Notes under the pieces: model-generated
Databases searched by the model: none
What the model saw: only the letters and a program-made list of their open reading frames with translations
What the model was told of the DNA's origin: nothing
Part shown: piece by piece, positions 17,487-27,439 of the stretch
Layout: each line of letters begins with the position of its first letter
Numbering within the stretch: position 1 is the stretch's first letter
Translations under genes and position numbers: made by a program
From: Flavobacterium sp. FEMGT703F
GTDB lineage: Bacteria; Bacteroidota; Bacteroidia; Flavobacteriales; Flavobacteriaceae
NCBI GenBank assembly: GCA_002786385.1
Contig: PGCN01000016.1
Coordinates: 124,001 to 188,000, forward strand
DNA length: 64,000 nt
Direction: 5' to 3'

Positions 17487-18137
17487 TTATTTAGAAACAA
17501 TTACAGTTTGATTTCCTACCGCTTTTTGTTGTAATTTTACGTCTACCTTAGTTCCCAATGGCAAATAAATATCGACGCGAGAACCGAATTTGATGAATCC
17601 GGCATCGTCACCTTGGGTAACTTCCTGACCTTCTTCGGCATAATTAACAATTCGACGCGCTAAAGCACCGGCAATTTGACGGTACAAGATTTCGCCGAAA
17701 GCTTCGGTTTCAATAACTACAGTAGTTCTTTCGTTTTCGGTACTGGCTTTTGGATGCCAAGCTACTAAATATTTTCCGGGATGGTATTTGCTGAATTTGA
17801 TTTTACCTGAAGCGGCATATCGAGTGACGTGTACATTGATAGGCGACATGAAAATCGAAACTTGCAAACGTTTGTCTTTAAAGTATTCTTCTTCAAATAC
17901 TTCTTCAATCACCACTACTTTTCCGTCAACTGGCGCTAAAATGGTGTTTTTATTTGGGTTGATTTTTCGATTCGGATTTCTGAAGAACTGTAGTATCATC
18001 ACAAAGAAGAACAAGACCAATAATTGAACTGTCATTTTCAGCCAAGCTAAATGAATGAATTTATCGGCTAGCAGCAAGGCCGCAATAAAACTGACCAATG
18101 CGATGAAAATGATTTTATAACCTTCTTTATGAAACAT
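17487..18137 (-). CDS. psd: Phosphatidylserine decarboxylase family protein
   Basis: 216 aa from the ATG at 18137; the longer ORF to 18179 would run into cdsA. Two N-terminal TM helices are followed by APVDGKVV, SIFMSPINVHV and the self-cleavage site FGS at residues 184-186, where Ser186 becomes the pyruvoyl cofactor. This is the short bacterial form that makes phosphatidylethanolamine. The start overlaps the end of cdsA by 11 bp, consistent with coupled translation of consecutive phospholipid steps. Confidence 0.92.
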   Translation of the reverse strand: MFHKEGYKIIFIALVSFIAALLLADKFIHLAWLKMTVQLLVLFFFVMILQFFRNPNRKINPNKNTILAPVDGKVVVIEEVFEEEYFKDKRLQVSIFMSPINVHVTRYAASGKIKFSKYHPGKYLVAWHPKASTENERTTVVIETEAFGEILYRQIAGALARRIVNYAEEGQEVTQGDDAGFIKFGSRVDIYLPLGTKVDVKLQQKAVGNQTVIVSK

Positions 18138-18930
18138 AATAGATAATTTGGTAAAACAAATAAACAAATGGTGCCACAAATATAATACTATCCAAGCGAT
18201 CTAGAAAACCTCCGTGTCCGGGCATGATATTGCCACTGTCTTTTACACCGGCAAGTCTTTTGAATTTGGATTCAATTAAATCGCCTAAAGTACCGAAAGT
18301 AGTGACCAACAAGGCAATGATGATCCAGCGAATGATAGATTCTTGTAGATAAAATTGGGCTAACAATACTCCGGCTATCATGGCGAAAACCAATCCGCCG
18401 CTAAAGCCTTCTATAGTTTTTTTGGGAGAAATTCTTTCGAATAATTTTGTTTTTCCCATAGTGATACCAACCAAGTAAGCAAAAGTATCATTGGTCCAAA
18501 TGAGGATCAAAATGGCAATGATAATCTCCGGATGGTAACTATTGGAAATGAAAGGAATTTTGGTAAAAATGATAATCGGAATAATCAAATATCCAATCAA
18601 GAATACATATTTGGACTGCTTGTCTAAAAAACGGTTTTTCTTTTCAAATAAGAAAACTAACGAACGAATCGAAACCAATAAAGCGGCTATCAAAAGCAAA
18701 ATTTCATTGGTTTTTACGGTATTGTCTAAATTAAAAAGGATGTAACCCAATGTCGCCAAAAGCAAAGGGAAAACCGGTTTTAAACCTACTAGTTTACAAA
18801 ATTCTCCCACTGAAAACAATAACAAAACACCAAAGAGTAACAAAAAACTGTAAGGCGAATAAAGTGTAGCACCAACCAGCAACAGCACATAAACTGCTCC
18901 GGATAAAGCTCTTGTTACGGTAGTTGTCAT
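18127..18930 (-). CDS. cdsA: Phosphatidate cytidylyltransferase
   Basis: Makes CDP-diacylglycerol from phosphatidic acid and CTP. 267 aa, multiple TM helices, and the C-terminal CdsA signature around residues 210-250: GDLIESKFKRLAGVKDSGN followed by MPGHGGFLDRLDS. It starts 1 bp after the LUD-domain gene and overlaps psd, so it is an operon member. Confidence 0.95.
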   Translation of the reverse strand: MTTTVTRALSGAVYVLLLVGATLYSPYSFLLLFGVLLLFSVGEFCKLVGLKPVFPLLLATLGYILFNLDNTVKTNEILLLIAALLVSIRSLVFLFEKKNRFLDKQSKYVFLIGYLIIPIIIFTKIPFISNSYHPEIIIAILILIWTNDTFAYLVGITMGKTKLFERISPKKTIEGFSGGLVFAMIAGVLLAQFYLQESIIRWIIIALLVTTFGTLGDLIESKFKRLAGVKDSGNIMPGHGGFLDRLDSIIFVAPFVYLFYQIIYYVS

Positions 18931-18931
18931 T

Positions 18932-19537
18932 TTATAAATCTTCTAAAAGCAAGAGGTATAAATTCTTGGCTGTGCTTCCGTATTGTAGGAAGTCTTCGTC
19001 CTTAGCTTTTTCGAAATATTTGATGGTAGTGATATTGGTTGGATAATCTTTATCGTATTTCTTTTTAATCACACGCAAACCGTCGCTTTTGGATTCTAAA
19101 ATCTGGCTGGTAGTGGCTAAAATGATGATGTTGATTGGTAAGTCGTTTGGCTTATTTTGTTTGATTTGGTTGGAAGAAAATAATACAGAACCTTCATCGG
19201 CTATAAGGTTTTCACAACTGGCAAATAAAAATTTCGGATTCGTTGGTTTATCATAGATCAGTTTGTTTTCGTCTAACATACTGAACAATTTAGGCTCATA
19301 ACAAAGGGCTTCGCATTCAAACCAATCGTTTTCTTCTAAGATATTTAAGAATTGGTCTTTGACTTCATTGAGGTTTTCACAATACAAAAACTTCCCGCCA
19401 TTTTTCTTAAAGTTATAAGTAAACTTCTCGTCTACAGGTAGTAGTGAAAAGCTGGAAGGAGCATTGTTGAATTCGCTTTGACTTTCTTCGTCAGAGGCAT
19501 CGTTTCCTGTGCCAAAAATTTTTCTGAAAAGACTCAT
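18932..19537 (-). CDS. LUD-domain protein (LutB/LutC-like)
   Basis: 201 aa. The C-terminal half has FASCENLIADEGSVLFSSNQ and DLPINIIILATTSQI, typical of the LUD fold found in lactate-utilisation proteins LutB and LutC. The N-terminus is a poorly conserved linker. No lut partners are nearby; in flavobacteria this gene sits between ftsH and cdsA. Function is unclear. Confidence 0.8.
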   Translation of the reverse strand: MSLFRKIFGTGNDASDEESQSEFNNAPSSFSLLPVDEKFTYNFKKNGGKFLYCENLNEVKDQFLNILEENDWFECEALCYEPKLFSMLDENKLIYDKPTNPKFLFASCENLIADEGSVLFSSNQIKQNKPNDLPINIIILATTSQILESKSDGLRVIKKKYDKDYPTNITTIKYFEKAKDEDFLQYGSTAKNLYLLLLEDL

Positions 19538-19651
19538 GCTGATTGTTTATAATCGGGTTTGGTTTTTGAAATCCTTCAAAGATAAAAAAATCTTAATTCA
19601 AAAGTATGTTTTGAATTAAGATTTTAAAAAAATGTTAAAAAAGAATCGGAC

Positions 19652-21586
19652 TTATTCGCTTACAGTTTCAGCTACAGTTTCTTCGGTTGAGTCACCGAAA
19701 GGTCGTTTGCCGAAAATGGCTTCTAAATCGTCTTTAAAGATGACTTCTTTCTCGATTAATATATTGGCCAATTGCTCTAATTTTTCCTTGTTATCTTGAA
19801 GGATTTTGATAGCTCTTTGGTATTCGTTTTCAATCAAAGCTGAAATTTCCTGATCGATAACCAAGGCCGTTTCTTCAGAGTATGGTTTAGAGAAATTGTA
19901 TTCGCTTTGACCGGTAGAATCGTAATAAGTAATGTTGCCTAATTTATCGTTCAATCCGTAAATGGTAACCATAGCACGAGCTTGTTTGGTCACTTTTTCC
20001 AAATCGCTCAAAGCACCGGTTGAAATTTTGTTAAACATTACTTTTTCTGCCGCACGCCCGCCCATGGTTGCACACATTTCGTCTAACATCTGTTCGGGAC
20101 GAACAATCAAACGCTCTTCGGGTAAATACCAAGCGGCTCCTAAACTTTGTCCGCGAGGAACAATAGTTACTTTAACTAATGGCGCTGCGTGTTCCAGCAT
20201 CCAGCTTACAGTGGCATGCCCGGCTTCGTGTACGGCAATAGCGCGTTTTTCTTCCGGAGTTACGATTTTATTTTTCTTTTCTAAACCACCAACAATTCGG
20301 TCAACAGCATCCAAGAAATCTTGTTTGTCAACCGCTGTTTTGTTGTTTCTGGCCGCAATTAAAGCCGCTTCATTACAAACATTGGCAATATCAGCACCAG
20401 AGAATCCAGGGGTTTGTTTGGCTAAGAAATCGATGTCTAAACCATCAACTTTTTTCAATGGTTTTAAATGCACTTCGAAAATTTCTTTACGCTCTCTAAC
20501 ATCCGGTAAGTCAACATAAATTTGACGATCGAAACGTCCGGCACGCATCAAAGCTTTGTCCAAAACATCAGCTCTGTTGGTGGCTGCCAACACGATAACA
20601 TGTGTATTGGTGCCGAAACCGTCCATTTCGGTAAGGAGTTGATTTAAGGTGTTTTCTCTTTCGTCGTTAGAGCCTGAGAAGTTGTTTTTGCCACGTGCTC
20701 TACCTACGGCATCAATTTCATCGATAAAGATGATAGCCGGAGATTTGTCTTTGGCTTGTTTGAATAAATCTCTAACACGTGAAGCACCAACACCTACAAA
20801 CATTTCCACGAAATCAGAACCTGACAACGAGAAGAAAGGTACTTTGGCTTCACCAGCTACAGCTTTAGCTAGTAATGTTTTTCCGGTTCCCGGAGGTCCG
20901 ACTAACAAAGCTCCTTTTGGAATTTTACCTCCTAATGTGGTATATTTTTCTGGGTTTCTTAGGAATTCAACAATTTCTTGTATTTCCTCTTTGGCGCCTT
21001 CTAATCCGGCAACGTCTTTGAAAGTAGTTTTTAAATCTGTTTTTTCATCAAATAATTTGGCTTTCGATTTGCCAATGTTGAATATTTGACCGCCGCCACC
21101 TCCGGCTCCGCCACCCGACATTCTTCGCATGATTAACACCCAAAGTCCGATGATGATAATGATAGGCAATAAACCAATGAAGATTTCCGACCAATTGCTT
21201 TTCGGCTTGAAATCGAAGTCTTTTAGTTTGCCTTCTTGTTTGGCTTTCTCAATTTTGTTTTGAAAAACCTCGTCGTTTCCGATATCGAATGAGTAGTGTG
21301 GCCCTTTGTTAGGATTGCCCAACATGTCTTTGGCCAACTTGCTGTGCGTTTTATCTTTAAGGGCTGCTGCTGTTAAATAAGCTTCTCCTTCGGTTTTATT
21401 GTAAATGACAACTTTTTCAATTTGTCCTTTGTCTAAGTACTCATTGAATTTTGAGGATGAAATTTTAGCCGTTTCCTGAAAACCGGAACCGCCGATGTAA
21501 TTTAATCCAAAAAATGCAATAATTAATCCGGCGTATATCCACCAAGGACTAAACTTAAAATTATTAGGTTTCTTTTCCGTAGCCAT
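19652..21586 (-). CDS. ftsH: ATP-dependent zinc metalloprotease FtsH
   Basis: Membrane-bound AAA protease that degrades misfolded membrane proteins and regulators. 644 aa with TM helices near residues 15-32 and 135-152 flanking a periplasmic domain. Walker A GPPGTGKT is at 230-237, Walker B IIFIDEID at 285-292, the second region of homology around [20 protein letters not shown], and the zinc site HEAGH at 453-457. Length and all motifs are intact. It lies just downstream of rsfS. Confidence 0.98.
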   Translation of the reverse strand: MATEKKPNNFKFSPWWIYAGLIIAFFGLNYIGGSGFQETAKISSSKFNEYLDKGQIEKVVIYNKTEGEAYLTAAALKDKTHSKLAKDMLGNPNKGPHYSFDIGNDEVFQNKIEKAKQEGKLKDFDFKPKSNWSEIFIGLLPIIIIIGLWVLIMRRMSGGGAGGGGGQIFNIGKSKAKLFDEKTDLKTTFKDVAGLEGAKEEIQEIVEFLRNPEKYTTLGGKIPKGALLVGPPGTGKTLLAKAVAGEAKVPFFSLSGSDFVEMFVGVGASRVRDLFKQAKDKSPAIIFIDEIDAVGRARGKNNFSGSNDERENTLNQLLTEMDGFGTNTHVIVLAATNRADVLDKALMRAGRFDRQIYVDLPDVRERKEIFEVHLKPLKKVDGLDIDFLAKQTPGFSGADIANVCNEAALIAARNNKTAVDKQDFLDAVDRIVGGLEKKNKIVTPEEKRAIAVHEAGHATVSWMLEHAAPLVKVTIVPRGQSLGAAWYLPEERLIVRPEQMLDEMCATMGGRAAEKVMFNKISTGALSDLEKVTKQARAMVTIYGLNDKLGNITYYDSTGQSEYNFSKPYSEETALVIDQEISALIENEYQRAIKILQDNKEKLEQLANILIEKEVIFKDDLEAIFGKRPFGDSTEETVAETVSE

Positions 21587-21605
21587 ATAGTATTAGCGCA
21601 ATTTT

Positions 21606-21977
21606 TTAATAGTTAGTAGGGATCGATGTAATTTGGGCGTCACCCCAAAGTCCTTCAATATTGTAGAACTCTCGAATTTGTTTTTGGAAAACGTGTACGA
21701 CTATGTTAACATAATCCATTAAAACCCACTCACCATTGTCCGTACCTTCCACGTGCCAAGGTTTGTCTTTTAATTCTTTGGAAACTAATTTTTGGATGGA
21801 GTTAACGATGGCGTTAACTTGGGTATTTGAATTACCGTTGCAAATTACAAAATAATCGCATACAGCGGTATCGATAGCTCTTAAATCGAGTATGTCTATG
21901 TCATTTCCTTTTACTTCTTCAATGCCTTTGATGATACTGGCTAATAGTACATCAGTGTTTACTGCTTTTTTAGTCAT
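21606..21977 (-). CDS. rsfS: Ribosome silencing factor RsfS
   Basis: 123 aa. RsfS binds L14 and blocks subunit joining during starvation. Diagnostic segments are DILDLRAIDTAVCDYFVIC, VNAIVNSI, KPWHVEGTDNGEWVLMDY and VVHVFQKQIREFYNIEGLW. It is upstream of ftsH (19 bp) and divergent from birA. Confidence 0.96.
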   Translation of the reverse strand: MTKKAVNTDVLLASIIKGIEEVKGNDIDILDLRAIDTAVCDYFVICNGNSNTQVNAIVNSIQKLVSKELKDKPWHVEGTDNGEWVLMDYVNIVVHVFQKQIREFYNIEGLWGDAQITSIPTNY

Positions 21978-22071
21978 CTAGTATTTATGTGTATTTGGCA
22001 AAGGTATTACTTTTTGTCCTTATTTTTGCTTAACAAAACTTTAAAAAAATTCACTTTACTTTATTTGTACT

Positions 22072-22800
22072 ATGCCTCTAATCAAACTCGATGCCATAGA
22101 TTCTACCAACGATTTTTTAAAGCAGTTGGCCAAAGAAAAGTGGTTGGAAAACTATACGGCTGTCATGGCTTTTGAGCAAACTAAAGGCCGCGGACAAATG
22201 GGTTCGGAATGGGTTAGCGAGCCTGGTAAAAACCTTACTGTCAGCGTGTTAGTAAAAGATGTGCCTGTGGAAATGGTTTCTATTTACGATTTTAATGTGG
22301 CTGTTGCTTTGGCAGGTGTTGCTTTGTTACAATGGAATGGAATTGAAAAAGTGAATGTCAAATGGCCTAACGACATAATGGCAGAGCAAAAAAAAGTCGG
22401 TGGCATATTGATTGAAAACTCCCTAAAATCTGATGGTACTTTTACGGCGGTTGTTGGTTTCGGGTTGAATCTGAATCAAACCGATTTTGAATTGTTGCCG
22501 CAAGCCAATTCGCTAACCAATATTACCCACAAAGTTTACGATGTTGAAGCCATGGCTAAAGATTTCATTAAATCATTGAAGTTACATTTGATTCTTTTTC
22601 CGGAGCGGGCAGAAGAGGCATGGACGCGTTATGACGAGCTTTTGTTTAAAAGAGGTAAACCGGCAGCTTTTGAGTCGGCTGACGGCACTCGTTTTATGGG
22701 TATGATACAAACGGTTACGCGTGACGGAAAGCTGGCTGTTTTGTTAAACGATGACAGCGTGGTTTATTATGATTTGAAAGAGGTTAAACTGTTGTACTAG
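22072..22800 (+). CDS. birA: Biotin--[acetyl-CoA-carboxylase] ligase
   Basis: 242 aa. It has LDAIDSTNDFLK, the biotinyl-AMP loop GRGQMGSEW, KWPNDIM and KVGGILIE, all typical of the catalytic domain. No N-terminal DNA-binding domain is present, so it is a monofunctional ligase. It starts 94 bp from the divergent rsfS. Confidence 0.95.
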   Translation: MPLIKLDAIDSTNDFLKQLAKEKWLENYTAVMAFEQTKGRGQMGSEWVSEPGKNLTVSVLVKDVPVEMVSIYDFNVAVALAGVALLQWNGIEKVNVKWPNDIMAEQKKVGGILIENSLKSDGTFTAVVGFGLNLNQTDFELLPQANSLTNITHKVYDVEAMAKDFIKSLKLHLILFPERAEEAWTRYDELLFKRGKPAAFESADGTRFMGMIQTVTRDGKLAVLLNDDSVVYYDLKEVKLLY

Positions 22801-22805
22801 TCGGG

Positions 22806-23177
22806 CTATTTTCGGAATGCTCCAAAATGCCATAAGATGCCTGATGGATCATGTACATAGCATTCTTTTCCCCAATCAAATTCTCTTACCCCAACAATTT
22901 TAACTGATTTGTATTTTTCGGTTAGCTTTAACTCCGTTATGCGATTATAAAATTCGATTGCATCAGCCACTTCTACAAAAACCATAGAATTGTTGACCCA
23001 ATCTTCCACATAAGCTTTTTGCAGATAAAACCCCAAGTTACCCATTTTGAAAAGGCATAAGTGCTCCGAAAGTTCTATTTTTTCAAAACCTAAATCACAA
23101 TAAAAATTCATTGAAATTGTATAGTCTTTGGCGCCGATGAAAGGTCTGATGGAAAGCATGCTGTTTATCATATTCAT
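22806..23177 (-). CDS. VOC-family (glyoxalase/bleomycin-resistance-like) protein
   Basis: 123 aa, two beta-alpha-beta-beta-beta halves: SIRPFIGAKDYTISMNFYCDLGF at the start and ECYVHDPSGILWHFG at the end. It resembles the bleomycin-resistance-protein branch of the VOC superfamily. Ligand is unknown. ATGs at 23177 and 23159 are both possible starts. Convergent with birA, 5 bp apart. Confidence 0.82.
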   Translation of the reverse strand: MNMINSMLSIRPFIGAKDYTISMNFYCDLGFEKIELSEHLCLFKMGNLGFYLQKAYVEDWVNNSMVFVEVADAIEFYNRITELKLTEKYKSVKIVGVREFDWGKECYVHDPSGILWHFGAFRK

Positions 23178-23332
23178 TTTTATTGGATTGGGCTAAAATA
23201 CAAAAATCGTATTTCAAAACCTCTTAGGGAAGGTCACATGAAATACGATCGGTGTACTTTACACTCTGAAACCACTGCTTAAAGTCTCAAAATAAACAAC
23301 AGTCGGAGTGATAGGTTAGATTTCAGGGAGCA

Positions 23333-23560
23333 TTAACGCATGCTGCTTTGTACAAATTGCAACAGCGTTTTGCGTTCTACCGGCGCGGGAAATATTTTAA
23401 AACAACGATCTACCGCAGCGGCTATTCTTACTCGTGGAAAATCGGGAAATTCTTCGGCAATAATTTGGATGATAAACCTTCTTTCGTGGGGCTTTTCAGC
23501 ATTGATGAATGGTTTTTCATAAATTATTTTGCACTGATTTTCAATATTAGTCCAACACAT
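23333..23560 (-). CDS. Small conserved-looking hypothetical protein
   Basis: 75 aa, probably cytoplasmic and helical. The segment EFPDFPRVRIAAAVDRCFK followed by PAPVERKTLLQFVQSSM resembles small Bacteroidota proteins of unknown function that I recall only vaguely. It follows the 188-aa gene by 39 bp on the same strand. Overlapping plus-strand ORFs look like shadows. The 155-bp gap to 23177 shows no other gene. Confidence 0.55.
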   Translation of the reverse strand: MCWTNIENQCKIIYEKPFINAEKPHERRFIIQIIAEEFPDFPRVRIAAAVDRCFKIFPAPVERKTLLQFVQSSMR

Positions 23561-23599
23561 GATTTTGTTATTTTAGATTTTGTTTATGCTTGTTATTCT

Positions 23600-24166
23600 T
23601 TATTTCATCTCTATGGCCCAACTGTAAACTATGGTACAAAAGCCACCGGTTTTTTTTCGGTCAATTTCTCCATCTGCCAAAAATTCATCTCCGAATCTTT
23701 CAAACATCGAGATGAAACCCATATCTCTGTCGGGGATTCTTGCTAACGCTTTTCCAATGTGCGGCAACGCTTTTTTGGTAATTTCCAACCAAGTTATATT
23801 GGTGCCTAAAATATTTTCGGTTGGGCCTAAAGCATCAATTCCAAGTTCTTTAGCAATGTCTTGTAAAGCGTTGGCTGCATTTCTGACATCCGATCTGGAA
23901 TGACGCACATAAAAGTGTACGTTGAGTTCTTTCCCAGGAGGCATACTTCTTTGCAACAGTAACAAGCCTTCGCTTCCAGGAGTATCATCGTCAAAGTGAA
24001 TATTGTTTTCTTGATTAGGAGTAACTTTAATCGGATCAGTCGGAATGGTGGTCACTACCATTTTATCGGGATCAGAAGGATGTTCTGCCACAACAACAAA
24101 ATAAAGTTGCCATCTTTTTTTCGGACGGTCAATGGTAAGCTGATTAATTTCCAGTCTAATTTTCAT
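23600..24166 (-). CDS. Hypothetical 188-aa protein
   Basis: No family recognised. It is cytoplasmic (no signal peptide), with an N-terminal beta-rich part (KIRLEINQLTI, RWQLYFVVVAEHP) and a mid helical region around NAANALQDIAKELGIDALGP, ending FCTIVYSWAIEMK. The beginning could be a C2-like or Ig-like sandwich. It lies upstream of the 75-aa gene, probably in one transcript. Confidence 0.7.
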   Translation of the reverse strand: MKIRLEINQLTIDRPKKRWQLYFVVVAEHPSDPDKMVVTTIPTDPIKVTPNQENNIHFDDDTPGSEGLLLLQRSMPPGKELNVHFYVRHSRSDVRNAANALQDIAKELGIDALGPTENILGTNITWLEITKKALPHIGKALARIPDRDMGFISMFERFGDEFLADGEIDRKKTGGFCTIVYSWAIEMK

Positions 24167-24475
24167 CTAGCGGTGTCTTTTAGAATAGTATCACAACAGA
24201 TTTTAATTATTGTCCTTCAAACTTTAAAGTAATAACTAAAAAAAATGAGGACTAGAGTTAATTGTAGTCTTTGTTATGATGAAATAAACCTGCCCTTGTT
24301 CGAAAGATCAAATACCACTAAAAATTTTTCAAAAAAAGAGGGCAGGTTTTTTATTTTATTAACTAACCAAAACTTAATTAAATTAGGTTTTTGATTTTAT
24401 AAAATTCGGAAAAGTAAAGCACAAAAAAAATCCCCATCAATGGGGATTTTTATACCTGATTTAAATGTAATAATC
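24167..24475. other. 309-bp gap with a long-looped inverted repeat and a terminator
   Basis: No ORF is convincing. AACCTGCCCT (24287-24296) pairs with AGGGCAGGTT (24339-24348) across a 42-nt loop and is followed on the plus strand by a T-rich stretch, which could end a short plus-strand RNA. A separate terminator for the LuxR-type regulator occupies 24423-24451. Confidence 0.4.
24423..24451 (-). terminator. Terminator of the two-component operon
   Basis: An 11-bp stem AAAAATCCCCA/TGGGGATTTTT around TCAA, followed on the minus strand by further T. It is 25 bp after the regulator stop. Confidence 0.85.
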
Positions 24476-25090
24476 TTACAAATAGTCATATTTGCGTTCT
24501 AAAGCGAATTTTGTTAAGTCGTTTTTGCCGATGGTTTTGATTTTTTTTGACATATTTTTTCGGTGAGAATCGACGGTTGATTTTTCAATAAAAAGTATTT
24601 CGGCAATTTCTTGAGACGATTTTCCTTCGGCTATGAGTTGTAGAATTTCTTTCTCGCGTGAACTGAAAAACAATTCATTTTTGGAAACTTCGTATTCGTT
24701 TTCGGCTTCATTAACAAAATAGGAGTATCCTTGACTTACTGCTCGAATAGCATCAAGAACAGTTTGTAGAGACGAGTTTTTCATGATATAGCCTGACGCA
24801 CCAGCTTCTTTCATTTGAGAAATGGCATCATCGTGGTCAAACATGCTGAAGGCAATGATTTTAGTATCGGGCAATTCTGCTTTTATGGTTTTGGTAGCCA
24901 ATATACCGTCGCACTTGGGCATACGGATATCAGTGATAATAACCTTAGGTTTGAGTTTTCGCGCATTTTCAATTAATGAAAAACCATCATTGGCGTGACC
25001 GATGATTTGAATGTCTCTTTCATTTTTGAGAAATGATTTCATTCCGTCGATCAGTGCTTGGTGATCTTCTGCTATGATTACAGTTATCAT
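24476..25090 (-). CDS. NarL/LuxR-family response regulator
   Basis: 204 aa: a receiver domain with phospho-Asp54 (VIITDIRMP) and a C-terminal LuxR HTH (SSREKEILQLIAEGKSSQEI, then IEKSTVDSHRKNMSKKI). Its start overlaps the end of the sensor kinase by 4 bp (ATGA), so the two form a cognate pair with translational coupling. Confidence 0.93.
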   Translation of the reverse strand: MITVIIAEDHQALIDGMKSFLKNERDIQIIGHANDGFSLIENARKLKPKVIITDIRMPKCDGILATKTIKAELPDTKIIAFSMFDHDDAISQMKEAGASGYIMKNSSLQTVLDAIRAVSQGYSYFVNEAENEYEVSKNELFFSSREKEILQLIAEGKSSQEIAEILFIEKSTVDSHRKNMSKKIKTIGKNDLTKFALERKYDYL

Positions 25091-26874
25091 AATGGGATGT
25101 CTATTAGTATGGTTGTGCCTTTACCTTCAAAACTATCTATATTGAAAGTACCGTTAAGTTGTTCTACTTTTTTGGTGATATTGTTTAAGCCCATGCCTTC
25201 TTTTTTGGCTATGTTTTTTGCATTAAAACCTTTGCCGTTGTCTTCAATAATGATGTTGATGCTATCTTCATCTTGAGTTAAACTAACTGTAATTTCGCTC
25301 GCTTCAGCATGTTTGATAGCGTTGGTTAGTATTTCTTGAATCATTCTGAACAAGTTAACTTCCATAGCATTTTCAAACCTTTTGGTCATCCCGAATGGTA
25401 CTACTTGGACTTTAAGTTTACCCGGAATGGCCATTTTCTTCGCAATGTTTTGAACGGCAGGAACCAATCCTTCACTACCAATAACACCGGCATTTTTGGC
25501 ATGTGCTATCCCGCGTACTTTTTGGTAGGCTTCTTCTATTAACTCGTTGGTTTTGTCAAAGAGTTCTTGTCCGTTTTCATTATTGTCTTTTTGCGAATAA
25601 AGATTTTGAAAATTGAGTTTCAGTGTTGCCAAAATACTACCCAAATTATCGTGTAAATCGTTGGCAATTTTTAGCCGCTCTTTTTCTTGACCTTCCAAAA
25701 TTTTGTCAATTTCTTTTAACTCTTGGTCTTTTAATACATTTTCCAGTTTTTGGCTTTGGATAAGTCGCTCTTGTTCGGCTATTTTCTTTTTTTTGTTGAT
25801 ATGACTGATACGGAAATAGGCACCAGCAGAAAATAATAGAAAAACACCAATAAAACTGTAGATGATCAATTGGTTTTTTTCGTCTTTCAGCTTTAATTCT
25901 TGGTTTTCCAATTCTTTTTCTCTGGTTTCATATTTGGTGTTGATGTCACGGATGATTTTGTTTTCTTCTTGGTCACTTATTTCACTTTCGTATTTTTTTT
26001 TCTTATCAAGAGATTCCAATGCTTTTTCATAGTTCTTCATTTCTCGGTAAGTTTCAGATAAGAACTGATAGATATTGGCATTAAAAAGAATTCTGTAATT
26101 CTCAAATTTTAAAGTAAATGTCTTTTCGTATAAGGGTATGGCTTTTTCGGGTTTTCCTTCCTGTCTGTAAATTCCGGCATAGTTGATATAAACATAAGCA
26201 ATACCTCCCTCAAAATTGTATTTCTTACATTTCTCTAAAGATAACCCCAGATAATAGCGAGCCATTTTGAAATCCTTCAGATTTACCCGATAAGTAATAC
26301 CAATTCTTCTATCGTATATTGTTTCATCGATGTAAAATTTATTTTTTTTTGCAATTCTTTTACCAACTTGAAAAACTCGAATTGCTTCAAGAGGTAATGA
26401 GTCCATAAGATTACTGCCAACTTCTAAGTAGGCTGAACTCAATAATTTTGGTTTATTGTTTTTTATTGCATAAGCTATTGCTTCGTCAAGAAGCGATTTG
26501 TAATCTTTGTATTTATAATCACTAAATCTTTTTTGTTCTGCAATAGTTATGGACAATTCCATAGCCTTGTCTAAATCATTAGACTGAAGATATAGTGCTC
26601 TGGCCTTTACAAAATGTTCTACGGCTCCAACGCCGGAGTTACGAAGATATTGTGTTTTTCCCGAGAGGTGTTCATAAAGAGCTTGGTCTTTTATAGAAAA
26701 TTCTTTGGTGTAGAGCTTTCTCAATTCGGCCAAACGTGTAGTATATTCTAGTTTGTCAAATTTAGACTCAAACTCTTTTAACGCTCTACTTTGAGCGTAT
26801 GATACCACTGCATTAAAAATAACTACTGCAACAGTTAAATATATCTTATTGTATGTTTTTTTTTTTTCAAACAT
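25087..26874 (-). CDS. TPR-containing sensor histidine kinase (HisKA_3 type)
   Basis: 595 aa. A signal/anchor at 1-27, then a periplasmic array of TPR-like repeats (about 40-310), one TM helix near 335-355 (IIYSFIGVFLLFSAGAYF), a coiled coil, the dimerisation box with phospho-His408 in IANDLHDNLGSILATL, and a HATPase domain with NGKGFN and GMGLNNI. This is the usual NarX-like pattern for Bacteroidota kinases with TPR sensors. Ligand is unknown. It begins 4 bp after the 149-aa gene. Confidence 0.92.
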   Translation of the reverse strand: MFEKKKTYNKIYLTVAVVIFNAVVSYAQSRALKEFESKFDKLEYTTRLAELRKLYTKEFSIKDQALYEHLSGKTQYLRNSGVGAVEHFVKARALYLQSNDLDKAMELSITIAEQKRFSDYKYKDYKSLLDEAIAYAIKNNKPKLLSSAYLEVGSNLMDSLPLEAIRVFQVGKRIAKKNKFYIDETIYDRRIGITYRVNLKDFKMARYYLGLSLEKCKKYNFEGGIAYVYINYAGIYRQEGKPEKAIPLYEKTFTLKFENYRILFNANIYQFLSETYREMKNYEKALESLDKKKKYESEISDQEENKIIRDINTKYETREKELENQELKLKDEKNQLIIYSFIGVFLLFSAGAYFRISHINKKKKIAEQERLIQSQKLENVLKDQELKEIDKILEGQEKERLKIANDLHDNLGSILATLKLNFQNLYSQKDNNENGQELFDKTNELIEEAYQKVRGIAHAKNAGVIGSEGLVPAVQNIAKKMAIPGKLKVQVVPFGMTKRFENAMEVNLFRMIQEILTNAIKHAEASEITVSLTQDEDSINIIIEDNGKGFNAKNIAKKEGMGLNNITKKVEQLNGTFNIDSFEGKGTTILIDIPL

Positions 26875-26878
26875 TTAT

Positions 26879-27328
26879 CTATCCAATATATCCATTACCG
26901 CTAGATCCCGGAGGTGAACCAGCTTCTAAATACACATAAACTCCTTTTTTGTAGTTCTCAATATATTCGTTATCGGCACTGTTCTTTTCCGGATTAAAGC
27001 CAATGCCATCATGGATGTAAACGGTAACAGTATCACCTTCTTTTATGGAAGTAATATCTTTGTCTCCTTTTTTTAAGTAACTGTCGTTTAAATCTGAAAA
27101 ACGAAAATTTTCAATATTCAAAGTAGAATCCGGTGGATATTTACTAAAATCTTTCGTGTTACCGTCTTTGGTTTGTAAAATTCCGACTATGGCAAATCGC
27201 TCTTTATTACAGATGTTGTAAAAAGCACTGATGTAAAAAGTATCCGGACTAATGTCAGTTGTTTGAACTTTTAAATTGAATGTTTGGGCTTTACAGTCAA
27301 AGGTTCCTTTTGATTCGTAAACTTTCAT
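26879..27328 (-). CDS. Hypothetical 149-aa protein in a two-component operon
   Basis: No family recognised. It is beta-rich with no obvious signal peptide, and ends in the Gly/Ser/Pro-rich tail GSPPGSSGNGYIG. The segment KEGDTVTVYIHDGIGFNPE suggests a beta-sandwich. It is separated from the kinase gene by only 4 bp, so it could be an accessory of the kinase, which is inference. Confidence 0.65.
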   Translation of the reverse strand: MKVYESKGTFDCKAQTFNLKVQTTDISPDTFYISAFYNICNKERFAIVGILQTKDGNTKDFSKYPPDSTLNIENFRFSDLNDSYLKKGDKDITSIKEGDTVTVYIHDGIGFNPEKNSADNEYIENYKKGVYVYLEAGSPPGSSGNGYIG

Positions 27329-27375
27329 GATTTTTTGGTTATATTGTTTAGTCCAAAGATGAGAATTTATTTTGT

Positions 27376-27404
27376 AAAAAAAAATCCCTACTATTAGGGA
27401 TTTT
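27376..27404 (-). terminator. Terminator of the DUF1800-DUF1501 operon
   Basis: AAAATCCCTA (27381-27390) pairs with TAGGGATTTT (27395-27404), with an A/T run beyond (T-run on the minus strand). Lies 36 bp past the DUF1501 stop. Confidence 0.85.
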
Positions 27405-27439
27405 ATCTTATGATTTTTAGGTAAAAATGCTACAAAAAT

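Noticed and set aside
23340..23746. Plus-strand ORFs at 23340-23522 and 23348-23746
   Set aside because: They overlap the minus-strand 75-aa and 188-aa genes and show no motif.
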